From Sandaracinaceae bacterium (GTDB taxonomy: Bacteria; Myxococcota_A; Polyangia; Polyangiales; Houyiibacteriaceae): 64,000 bases of DNA. The translations under genes and the position numbers were made by a program. Shown here piece by piece: positions 54,783-62,906 of this stretch (the first letter of the stretch is position 1; each line of letters opens with the position of its first letter). The DNA lies in the NCBI GenBank assembly GCA_020633055.1, contig JACKEJ010000008.1:434001-498000 (forward strand). The letters run 5' to 3'. Under the pieces are notes generated by a model, which was not told where the DNA came from, made no database searches, and saw only the letters and a list, made by a program, of their open reading frames with translations.

Positions 54783-57329
54783 CTACTCGCTGTCCACGCA
54801 GCTGTACTGGAGGCCCATGCTGGTCAAGGTGGGAGCCGTGGTCCCGGCCGCGTCGGGGTTGAGCACCGCCGTCACGCGCATGTAGGGGAGGTAGTTCTGT
54901 CCACCCATCGACGTGAGCAGGTCGCCGATGTCCACGAATTGGGCGGTGGTCGGCGCGTCGGGACGTGTGGGCACCGAGATGGTGATCGGGGACTGGCTGT
55001 TGAGCTCGGCCTCGGTCTCGGCGGTGCGGAACTGGAACACGACGCTCGTCGTGCCTGGGGTGCTGACCTCCCACTGGAAGAGTCCCCAGTCCGGCCGCGT
55101 GGGCGGGATGTCACACGTATCCGTCGCGTCGAAGGTGCGCGAGAAGGTCCCCGACATGTACGTCGTCGTGGGGACGTTCCCGGGCACGACGATGCGCACG
55201 GGCACGCGCTGCAGCTCGATCGCGCCCAGGTTGCCACGCACGATCAGGTCGAAGTTGAAGACCTGATCGACGGCCGTGGGCGTGATGACGTTGTTGTTGA
55301 AGGTGACCTGGAACGGGAGGCTCGTCCCCGGCAGACAGCTGGAGCAGCCGTTCGGGATGGCGCCCGTGCAGCCCACCGCGCAGCCGGGCGCGGGCAGCGT
55401 GATGGACTGCACCAACGCCGACGCGGGGATGCCCGGCAACAGGTTCACGTTCTCCACCACGACGTCCACGTGCATGCGCGAGAAGTTCGCGAGGTCGACC
55501 ACCGCGTCGACGATGGCCGTGTCGAGACCCGAGCCGTTGCTGCTGATGTTCTCGATGAACGGGTCCCCGTTCGAGTCGAGCGAGTCGGTCGCGGCCGCCA
55601 CCGCAGCCAGGTCGTTGTACGCGCTGTTGGGACCCGAGTTGACGCCGATGATGCGCATGTTGCGCGCGTTCATCGCGGCGATCACGTCGGGATAGGGGAC
55701 GCCACCCGGGATGGTGACGGTGGCGCCGATGGTCAGGTCGAAGTTGCCCTGATCGTTGCTGTGCCCGTCGATGCGCAGGGTATAGGTGCCCGGGCTCAGG
55801 GTCCGGACGATGCGCGAGGAGTAGCTGCTGCCGCTGTCGTCGTCGCACTCGAGGCGCCCGGAGGTGGGGTTGGTCCCCGAGTAGAGCACGATGTACGTGT
55901 CGAACGACGACCCGCTCAGGTCGATGGTGATCTCGGACGTGGTGGCCACGGAGAACCGGATCAGGCGGTCGCGCGAGTTGTCGTTGCTGCTCCCGTCACA
56001 GCGCTTCGTGAAGTTGTTGCTCGCGCTGCTCGTGCTACCCGTGAAGAAGCGCAGGCCGTTCGACACGTTGCCGATGTCGACGATGTTGTTGTTGTTGCCC
56101 AGCGAGCCGCCGTTGACGGCACCGAGCGTGGTCCCGTCGTAGTCGTTGTTGCTGTTGGGGCCGTTGTGCATCGCCGCGTCCGTAATCATGATCACGATCG
56201 GGATGACGTTGGGGCGGAAGCAAGGGTAGCCCCAGCGGCCCGCCGGACAGCCGGTGCGAGCCGCCGTGTACTGGTTTCCGTCGTAGGAGAGGCCGTTGCC
56301 CGAGGCCACGGCGTAGAGCGCCTGCGAGCTGCCCTCGGGGATGTCGCGCCCGTTGTGGATGTTGAGGCCGTTCACCGCGGACTGAGCGGCCGCGGTGCTG
56401 TTGGTCATGTCCTGCAGATGGATGAACGGGAGGTCGTTGTAGCTGCTGTACCCGTAGGGCGACACGGGGTAGTCGTCGAAGCGACCGACACCGAACCACG
56501 TGCCGGGGATGGTGCAGCGGATCGCGCCGATCACGCCCGTGAGCGTCGGACAGGCGGGGTCGAGCACGCCCGTCGTGAGGCTGCTGCGGAGGTTGTTGAT
56601 CTCGTTACCCATCGACCCGGTGGTGTCCACCAGGATGTAGATGTCGGCCTCGGTCAGCTTCACGTTGAAGGTCAGCGGGTCGACCGCCGACGCGCCCGGC
56701 GGCAGCACGTGGAAGAAGCCGCTCGCGCCCGCGCCCGTCGGGCAGCCGAAGAAGCCCACGAGACCAGGGGTGGTGGGGCAGTCGTCGGCGACGTCGGGCA
56801 CGCCGTCCATGTCGGTGTCCACCCCCGACCCGCCGGTCGTGCTGATCACGGGGATGGGACGGATGCCTCGGGGCGGCCCGAGCGTGAACTCCACGTTGTC
56901 CGTGGTCACGCCGTCGGGTGGCGTGTCGATGTCGGTCTGGTCGGGCTCGTCGTCGGTCTCGAAGCAGTCCGGGTTGCAGGCGCTGCAGGCCCCTGGCGCC
57001 GAGATGATCTTGGGGCGCGGGATCTCCCAGTCGTGCACCGTGTCGCACTCGCTCCAGACGCCGTCCACGCAGTACATCGCGCCCGCCTCGCACAGCACCA
57101 GGGTGCCGCGCTCCTCGGTGTGGACGCAGGTCACGGACTCGGTGCCTGGCGTGCAGCCACATCCGGGCTCCTCCGCGAAGCACGTCGGACCGTCCACGAC
57201 ACTGTTGGGGTGCGCTTGGGACTCGAGGTCGACCGCGCCGTCAGCGCACCCTAGGACCCCGGTCGCCACCACGATGGAGGAGAGCGCCAACAGCAGACGC
57301 GGCGGGAGAGTGGCGATTCTCGGGGTCAT
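54783..57329 (-). CDS. VWA-domain lipoprotein with nested binding domain
   Basis: An 848-residue exported lipoprotein. Signal LLALSSIVVATGVLGC ends in a lipobox. A Cys-rich patch follows (CGCTPGTESVTC, CSACNPDCF), then a Thr-type calcium repeat (VDTDMDGVPDVADDC). The VWA domain starts at about 230 with YILVDTTGSMGNEINNL and later has IVIMITDAAMHNG. Within the VWA fold, at about 440-540, sits an inserted beta-sandwich like bacterial pre-peptidase C-terminal domains (ITIDLSGSSFDTYIVLYSGT, GTYTLRIDGHSNDQGNFDL). Its start overlaps the previous stop by four bases. Confidence 0.8.
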   Translation of the reverse strand: MTPRIATLPPRLLLALSSIVVATGVLGCADGAVDLESQAHPNSVVDGPTCFAEEPGCGCTPGTESVTCVHTEERGTLVLCEAGAMYCVDGVWSECDTVHDWEIPRPKIISAPGACSACNPDCFETDDEPDQTDIDTPPDGVTTDNVEFTLGPPRGIRPIPVISTTGGSGVDTDMDGVPDVADDCPTTPGLVGFFGCPTGAGASGFFHVLPPGASAVDPLTFNVKLTEADIYILVDTTGSMGNEINNLRSSLTTGVLDPACPTLTGVIGAIRCTIPGTWFGVGRFDDYPVSPYGYSSYNDLPFIHLQDMTNSTAAAQSAVNGLNIHNGRDIPEGSSQALYAVASGNGLSYDGNQYTAARTGCPAGRWGYPCFRPNVIPIVIMITDAAMHNGPNSNNDYDGTTLGAVNGGSLGNNNNIVDIGNVSNGLRFFTGSTSSASNNFTKRCDGSSNDNSRDRLIRFSVATTSEITIDLSGSSFDTYIVLYSGTNPTSGRLECDDDSGSSYSSRIVRTLSPGTYTLRIDGHSNDQGNFDLTIGATVTIPGGVPYPDVIAAMNARNMRIIGVNSGPNSAYNDLAAVAAATDSLDSNGDPFIENISSNGSGLDTAIVDAVVDLANFSRMHVDVVVENVNLLPGIPASALVQSITLPAPGCAVGCTGAIPNGCSSCLPGTSLPFQVTFNNNVITPTAVDQVFNFDLIVRGNLGAIELQRVPVRIVVPGNVPTTTYMSGTFSRTFDATDTCDIPPTRPDWGLFQWEVSTPGTTSVVFQFRTAETEAELNSQSPITISVPTRPDAPTTAQFVDIGDLLTSMGGQNYLPYMRVTAVLNPDAAGTTAPTLTSMGLQYSCVDSE

Positions 57330-58399
57330 GGGTTGCCTCCAGTGGCAGCGCCGACGCAGCGCGGGGACATCTCGAGGTGCGGCTGGGCACAGATCTGGCT
57401 GGGCGCGCAGTCACTGTGCGACGTACACGAACCCATCGGGGCACAGAACGGCCGACCGTCTCCGGCGTAGTCGATACAAGCGGACGAGCTCGGACAGGGC
57501 TGCTCCGCGCAGCTCCCGAGGAACCCACAGGTGTAGCCCTTCTCCTCGGGCTGGGCCCCGCAGATGCGGCCCTGGGACGCGCAGGTGCTGGGCACACACA
57601 TCAGCTCGTCAGGAACACACTCCTTCTCCCCGTCGCCGTCCAGGTCGTAGCAGGCGCCGGGCTGGACACACACGCGGGAGTCGTGGCACGGCACGTCGAT
57701 TCGGCGGCAGAACGCCTGCGTCGCCTGCTGCGCGAAGTCGCAGACGTAGCCCACGGGGCACGACAGCGGGTCGGTGTCGCACGGCACGCGACGATCCACG
57801 CACGCGCTCGACTCACACGTAAAGCCCAGCGGGCACTCGCGGTCGTTGCGGCAGTTGGGGTCCGGGGAGCGGCACGAGCGCCCCGCGGCCGAGTCCTCGC
57901 AGGTAGCGCCCGCCGCGCAGTCGCGGTCGTCGACGCAGGGATGACCCGCGGCCACGCAGCGGGCGCCGCCGCACCCGTCGTCGGCGCAGACGGTGCCGCT
58001 CGGGCACGCGGTGCTGCTGCAGTCGGTCGTCGTGAGGCAGGCGCACAGGTCGATCTCGCCGTCGCCGTCCAGGCACTCGGGCGGGATCTCGTCGCCGCCT
58101 GGCGGGATGTCCAGATCGGGGAGCGCACCCGCGTCCATCACGAGCCCACCGTCCTCGTCCACCGTGGCGTCGGGGCCCGCGTCGGAATCCACGACGTTTC
58201 CATCGGGCTGCACAGTGCCATCGAGCCGCCCCATGTCCGGGAGAGGCACGTTTCCATCGGGCTGCACGACGGTCCCGTCCGGCGATCCCGCGTCGGCGGT
58301 GCCGCCGCCCGATCCGCAGCCCGGCACGAGCCACGCAGCCACCAGACACGCAAGCAGAGGACCCGACCGTGGGGCAGAAAACGGATGGCCAAGACGCAC
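57326..58399 (-). CDS. Cys-rich lipoprotein
   Basis: A 357-residue lipoprotein. The GTG at 58399 has GGAGAG upstream on the minus strand and starts a signal peptide (PLLACLVAAWLVPGC). Asp/Gly/Pro repeats follow (VQPDGNVPLPDMGRLDG), then about 200 residues with repeated Cys clusters (CSSTACPSGTVCADDGCG, CRNDRECPLGFTCESSAC, CTSHSDCAPSQIC). The spacing resembles EGF/Dickkopf-like small disulfide folds. It is coupled to the VWA lipoprotein by an ATGA overlap, so they likely form a surface complex. Confidence 0.78.
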   Translation of the reverse strand: MRLGHPFSAPRSGPLLACLVAAWLVPGCGSGGGTADAGSPDGTVVQPDGNVPLPDMGRLDGTVQPDGNVVDSDAGPDATVDEDGGLVMDAGALPDLDIPPGGDEIPPECLDGDGEIDLCACLTTTDCSSTACPSGTVCADDGCGGARCVAAGHPCVDDRDCAAGATCEDSAAGRSCRSPDPNCRNDRECPLGFTCESSACVDRRVPCDTDPLSCPVGYVCDFAQQATQAFCRRIDVPCHDSRVCVQPGACYDLDGDGEKECVPDELMCVPSTCASQGRICGAQPEEKGYTCGFLGSCAEQPCPSSSACIDYAGDGRPFCAPMGSCTSHSDCAPSQICAQPHLEMSPRCVGAATGGNP

Positions 58400-58585
58400 G
58401 GCGACTCTCCTATGCAAAGAACGTACCCTAGGTGAAGACAACGAATGAGGGAGGTATCCGCGCCGATCCGTCGAGACTTCGGCGGGCGCCGAGGGCTCTG
58501 GTACGGCGCTCATGTCCGGTGGCATCGCATCGGATGCAGGAGTACGAAAACTTTTCGCGCCCGCCCGCCGACCTCACGTTCGATG

Positions 58586-59911
58586 TCAGGGCTGCGCGCA
58601 GACCACAGCCTGCGTGTAGGTGGTTGTCGTACCAGCGTCGACCTCGGCCCAGGCCAGCCGAATGCGACCCTCGTTGTTGACGGCGACGGAGATGGGGCCG
58701 CCAGTCGTCGTCGTCTCCCCGAGGACCACCGTCTGACTGAGCTCGCCGCGGCTGTTCAGGAGGGCGAGCGCGACGTGGGTGCCCATCGCGGTGGTCTGGC
58801 GGTACGCGACGACCACGCCACCGAGGAGCGGCGCGACACTGGGGTCGCGACCCGTCGCGTCCGCCGGCAGGGCGCTCCGGACCAAGCCGTCGGTGCTCCC
58901 GCTCACGGCGATGGCCTGCGCCCGGATGGCGTCGAAGCCCTCGTTGCGAGCAAAGACGAGCACGAAAGCGTCGAGCCCCAAGGCCTCGGCCGTGAGGTGG
59001 GTGACGGCCGTCCCCGTCGGGGCGCCCGCCGCGCTGATGGTCCGAACGCGCGCGTTGCCCGCGGCGTCCAACCACCCGCTCAGGAAGCCCCCCTCCTGCC
59101 CGGCCACCAGCGCCCCTTGGGAGGTGAGCTCGGCCGCATCCGAGGCGCGGGTCCAGGCGCTGGTCGTAGCTCCCGTGGCCCCGAGCGCCGCGACGTTCCA
59201 CTCGCGGGTGGTCCCACTCTGGGTGTCGTCGTGGATGTGACCGGCGAGCAGCGCGCCGTTCGCGTCCGACGCCAAGGCAGGGGACGAGGCAGCCCCGACG
59301 GAGGTGGTCACCCGCTGCAGTGCGGTTCCGGGCACTCCGTCTTCGTCCAGGGTGCGGGTCCACATCTCGAACCCCATCTCACGGTTGTCGATCCAGGCCG
59401 CGAGGTAGCCCGTCGAGGTTCCCACGACCACGGGATCGCGTGAGACGCTCGAGACGGCCGAGCCACCCGCGTCCGTGGTGATGGGGAAGTCGGAGCCCGC
59501 CATCACGCCGTCGGGCGTGTCGCGGTACACGCGCACCCAGAGGTCGTCGAAGGTCGCACGCCGCTCGCGAAACACGATGGCGAAGTCGTTCTCGCGATGG
59601 GCGATCGCGATGCGCTGCAGCACGAGCGCGGTCTCGCTCCCGAGCATCTCGGCAGCCTCCACCTGGCACTCGAGCATCCCGGCGTCGCCGCCAGCGTCCA
59701 GCTGCGCCATGTCGACGGCGCTGTCGTGCCCGAGATCGCCTCCGGCATCGACGCGCTGGTCCAAGCGACCGCCATCGACGGGGGGCGGGGGGGGCGTCGA
59801 CTCGGCGCCGGAACACGCAGCGACGAAGAGGCCGAGAGAAGCGCACCCGGCGAAGGAGAGAGCCCCCAGGGGGACTCGGCGGCGAGACGAGAAACGCATG
59901 GTGTGAAGCAT
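58586..59911 (-). CDS. Lipoprotein, probable beta-propeller
   Basis: A 441-residue lipoprotein. The signal GALSFAGCASLGLFVAAC ends in the lipobox; a Pro run (STPPPPPVDGG) and an Asp/Gly-rich linker follow. The rest has repeated blade-like units with YLAAWIDNREMG, FLSGWLDAAGN, VVAYRQTTAMGTHVAL and RLAWAEVDAG, typical of beta-propellers. It ends VVCAQP. ATG at 59899 is an alternative start. Function unknown; it may be a surface sensor. Confidence 0.7.
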   Translation of the reverse strand: MLHTMRFSSRRRVPLGALSFAGCASLGLFVAACSGAESTPPPPPVDGGRLDQRVDAGGDLGHDSAVDMAQLDAGGDAGMLECQVEAAEMLGSETALVLQRIAIAHRENDFAIVFRERRATFDDLWVRVYRDTPDGVMAGSDFPITTDAGGSAVSSVSRDPVVVGTSTGYLAAWIDNREMGFEMWTRTLDEDGVPGTALQRVTTSVGAASSPALASDANGALLAGHIHDDTQSGTTREWNVAALGATGATTSAWTRASDAAELTSQGALVAGQEGGFLSGWLDAAGNARVRTISAAGAPTGTAVTHLTAEALGLDAFVLVFARNEGFDAIRAQAIAVSGSTDGLVRSALPADATGRDPSVAPLLGGVVVAYRQTTAMGTHVALALLNSRGELSQTVVLGETTTTGGPISVAVNNEGRIRLAWAEVDAGTTTTYTQAVVCAQP

Positions 59912-60057
59912 CGTAGCCCCGCGGACCCCAAAAGAGCAGAATTACGCTGTGGTCGAAGATCCTATCCTGCGGGTGCACCGAGATCAAACTCTCGCCCGCC
60001 ATCGAGAGCGGCCCTCCGGGTAGAGGCTTCCCGCGTGGGCTGCTAGCATCCGCCGCG

Positions 60058-61167
60058 GTGCACGACGCCCCCCGCCACGATGACGTCCGCGCCACGGCCC
60101 TCGGCGCCCCAGCGGCCGCCTCCGTCGATGTCCCGTCGCCGGAGGCTACGTCCACGGACGTGGACTCGGGGATGCCTCGGCGGGGCGAGGCGCGCGCTCC
60201 CCGCGGTGTGCGCTGGACGGCCTGGCGCGTGCTGTTCGCCTGCACACTGACGGTCGCCGCGGTCGAGGTCATCGGGCACTTCACGGTGCAGTCACGGGTT
60301 GTCCACCAGGAAGACTGGGAGCGCGCGGCCAGCTTCCTGGCGACGCACGTGGCCGACGACGATGGCTTGGTCGTCGCCCCGGAGTGGATGTCACCCGTCG
60401 CACGTATGGCCCTGGGCGAGCTCGTGACCGAAGAGCGCGTGGGCTACTCCGACCTCGCGGGATTCACGCGCGTGTTCGAGCTGAGCGCGCGGGGCCGGCG
60501 TCATCCCGACCTCGCGGGCCTCGAAGCGGCGAACGTCACGCGTGTCGGTGCGCTCACCATCCGAGAGTACGCCCTCGGGCCGTCCCCTGTGCTCTTCGAC
60601 CTGACGGGGCACCTCGAGGCGGCCCACGTGGACCTCGTCCACGGGGACGAAGCCCAACCCTGCGCGTTTCAGCGCGGGTCGCTGGGCCGCGGAGGGCTCG
60701 GCGCCGGTCCCCTCATGCCGGCCGCGCGCTTCCAGTGCGAGCGACGTCGCCCATGGCTCTATGTCGGACGCACCATCAACGAGGACCTCACGCTGCAGCC
60801 GCGCCGCTGCGTCTGGCAGCACCCCGCCGAGCCGGGGAGCCGTGTCCGCACCACCTTCGAGGACGTACCTCTGGGCGCGCGGCTCGTGCTGTACGCCGGG
60901 CTCTACTACGAGCACGAGCGCATGCGCGAGCACGGCCCCTTCGACCTGCGCGTGTACATCGACGGTCGCGAGGCAGCCCACATGACGCACCGCGACGGCG
61001 ACGGATGGAAGCGGCTCGAAGCGCTGACGGGTGGCCCAGATGCGGACCCCACGCGCGTGGGGCGCGTGCAGATCGAGGTGGAGGCCGACGATCCGCACCT
61101 GCGCAGCGTGTGCTGGTCGGCCGACATCCGCTCTGCGGTACGCGCTCGGACGGAGGTGGCGCCGTGA
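60058..61167 (+). CDS. Single-pass membrane protein coupled to GT39 enzyme
   Basis: A 369-residue protein with one membrane helix near residue 55-75 (RVLFACTLTVAAVEVIGH) and a large periplasmic domain (LFDLTGHLEAAHVDLVHGDE, RFQCERRRPWLYVGRTI). The GTG start is at 60058. It ends with GTGA overlapping the next start, so it is translated with the glycosyltransferase. No family is recognised; by context it may help present the acceptor or lipid-linked sugar. Confidence 0.68.
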   Translation: MHDAPRHDDVRATALGAPAAASVDVPSPEATSTDVDSGMPRRGEARAPRGVRWTAWRVLFACTLTVAAVEVIGHFTVQSRVVHQEDWERAASFLATHVADDDGLVVAPEWMSPVARMALGELVTEERVGYSDLAGFTRVFELSARGRRHPDLAGLEAANVTRVGALTIREYALGPSPVLFDLTGHLEAAHVDLVHGDEAQPCAFQRGSLGRGGLGAGPLMPAARFQCERRRPWLYVGRTINEDLTLQPRRCVWQHPAEPGSRVRTTFEDVPLGARLVLYAGLYYEHERMREHGPFDLRVYIDGREAAHMTHRDGDGWKRLEALTGGPDADPTRVGRVQIEVEADDPHLRSVCWSADIRSAVRARTEVAP

Positions 61168-62906
61168 GCGCAGCGCCGCCCCACGCGTCCACGCGCCGCA
61201 GCGTGCGCGCGGCCGACTACGGCATCGCCTTCGCGCTCGCGGCGTCCTACGTGTGGCTGCTGGTGGCCACCGAACCCGATCTCGCCATGAGCCGTGACGA
61301 GAGCTTCTACGTCACCGCCGCCGAGGACTACGCCGCGTGGTTCGAGCTGCTGGCCCGCGACCCCGACGCGGCGCTAGCGCGGGAGGCCATCGATCGCGCG
61401 TGGGACTACAACAACGAGCACCCGCCGCTGGCCAAGACCGCGTTCGCCTTCTCGCTGTTGGCTCACCGCCACCTCGGCTGGTTCGCGCGTGAGTCGTTGG
61501 CCCACCGCTTCCCCGGCATGCTGGCGGGCGGGGCGCTCCTCTTCCTCATCTATCTGTTCGGGGCGCGGGTGTTCGGCAGGCAGGCCGGGGTGTTCGCGGC
61601 CGTGGCGTTCGCGCTGCTGCCGCGCGTCTTCTATCACGCGCACTTGAACGCGTTCGACGTGCCCATCGCCTTGATGACCACGTGGACCACCTACTGCTAC
61701 TGGCGGTCGCTGACGAAGCGTCGCTGGGCCGTGATGACAGGGGTGGCGTTCGGCTGCGCGCTCGCCACGAAGCACAACAGCTGGGTGCTACCGGGCATCT
61801 ACGCCATCCACTTCGCGTGGCTGACGTGGAACGAGACGCACTACCGGCGTGCTCACCCCACGCTCCCGCCGCGCGTCGCGCGCGTCCCGTACTGGCTGCT
61901 GGCGATGGCCCTGATCGGCCCAGCGCTGCTGGTCGCGAGCTGGCCGTGGATCTGGCACGACACGCTCCCTCGCTTGGGCCAGTACGCGGCGTTCCACCTG
62001 CGGCACGAGTATTACAACATGGCGTACTTCGGGGAGAACTACTTCCAGCCGCCGTTCCCGGTGAGCTTCCCGTTCGTCATGACCGGCTACACCGTCCCAT
62101 TCACGGTGCTCATGCTAGCCGTCCTGGCGATCGCGGAGCGCACGCGCGCGGTGCTCCCCCGTGCGTGGCTCGCGCGGCTGTGGCCGGTGGGGCCAGTTCA
62201 CGCCGATCGGCGCAACACCGACGTCCTCTTCCTCGGGTGCTTGCTGGCCCCGATGCTGATGATCGCGCTGCCGAGCACGCCCATCTTCGGCGGCACCAAG
62301 CACTGGTTCCCAGCCTATCCGTTCCTGTGCCTCTACGCGGGCTACGGGTTCGTGCGCCTGACTCGCCTGCTGCGTCCGATGTTCGCCACGAGGCTCCCTG
62401 CGCGGGTGGTCCTGGCGGCTGGCGAGGCGCCCCTGCGCGTGTCCCTCGCCGTCGTGTTGCTCGCGCCGAGCGCGCTCGAGACGGTGCATAGCCACCCCTT
62501 CGGACTATCGCACTACACCTACATCGCGGGCGGCGTCCCGGGCGCGGCCGACCTGGGCATGAACCGCCAGTTCTGGGGCTTCACCACGGGGAGCGTGACG
62601 GGCTTCCTGCGCCAGCACCTGCCCGAGGGGGGCAGCGTGTACGTCTGCGACACCACCTTTCAGGCGATGAACATGCTGGTCCGTGACGGGGACCTCCCGA
62701 GCAACATCCGTCCCACACCAGATCTCGCGGGCGCCGACTTCGTCCTGGTCCACCACGAGCACCACTTTGCCGAGGTGGAGTACCAGGCCTGGGTGGCGTT
62801 CGGGACGCGGACGCCTGCGCACGTGCTCACGTACGATGGGGTACCGATCGTGACCATCTACGAAAACCCACGGCGGCGTACGCGGCGATCAACGACGCCC
62901 CCGTGA
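61164..62906 (+). CDS. GT39/GT83-type membrane glycosyltransferase
   Basis: A 580-residue polytopic glycosyltransferase of the dolichyl-phosphate-mannose mannosyltransferase type. The first periplasmic loop carries AMSRDESFYVTAAEDYAAW with the catalytic acidic pair, and DYNNEHPPLAKTAFAFSLLA. At least ten hydrophobic segments follow, including LLFLIYLFGARVFGRQAGVF and LLVASWPWIWHDTL. It would transfer a sugar from a polyprenyl-phosphate carrier to an exported acceptor. The GTG start overlaps the preceding stop by four bases. Its last 80 bases overlap the convergent metalloprotease gene. Confidence 0.85.
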   Translation: MSAAPPHASTRRSVRAADYGIAFALAASYVWLLVATEPDLAMSRDESFYVTAAEDYAAWFELLARDPDAALAREAIDRAWDYNNEHPPLAKTAFAFSLLAHRHLGWFARESLAHRFPGMLAGGALLFLIYLFGARVFGRQAGVFAAVAFALLPRVFYHAHLNAFDVPIALMTTWTTYCYWRSLTKRRWAVMTGVAFGCALATKHNSWVLPGIYAIHFAWLTWNETHYRRAHPTLPPRVARVPYWLLAMALIGPALLVASWPWIWHDTLPRLGQYAAFHLRHEYYNMAYFGENYFQPPFPVSFPFVMTGYTVPFTVLMLAVLAIAERTRAVLPRAWLARLWPVGPVHADRRNTDVLFLGCLLAPMLMIALPSTPIFGGTKHWFPAYPFLCLYAGYGFVRLTRLLRPMFATRLPARVVLAAGEAPLRVSLAVVLLAPSALETVHSHPFGLSHYTYIAGGVPGAADLGMNRQFWGFTTGSVTGFLRQHLPEGGSVYVCDTTFQAMNMLVRDGDLPSNIRPTPDLAGADFVLVHHEHHFAEVEYQAWVAFGTRTPAHVLTYDGVPIVTIYENPRRRTRRSTTPP

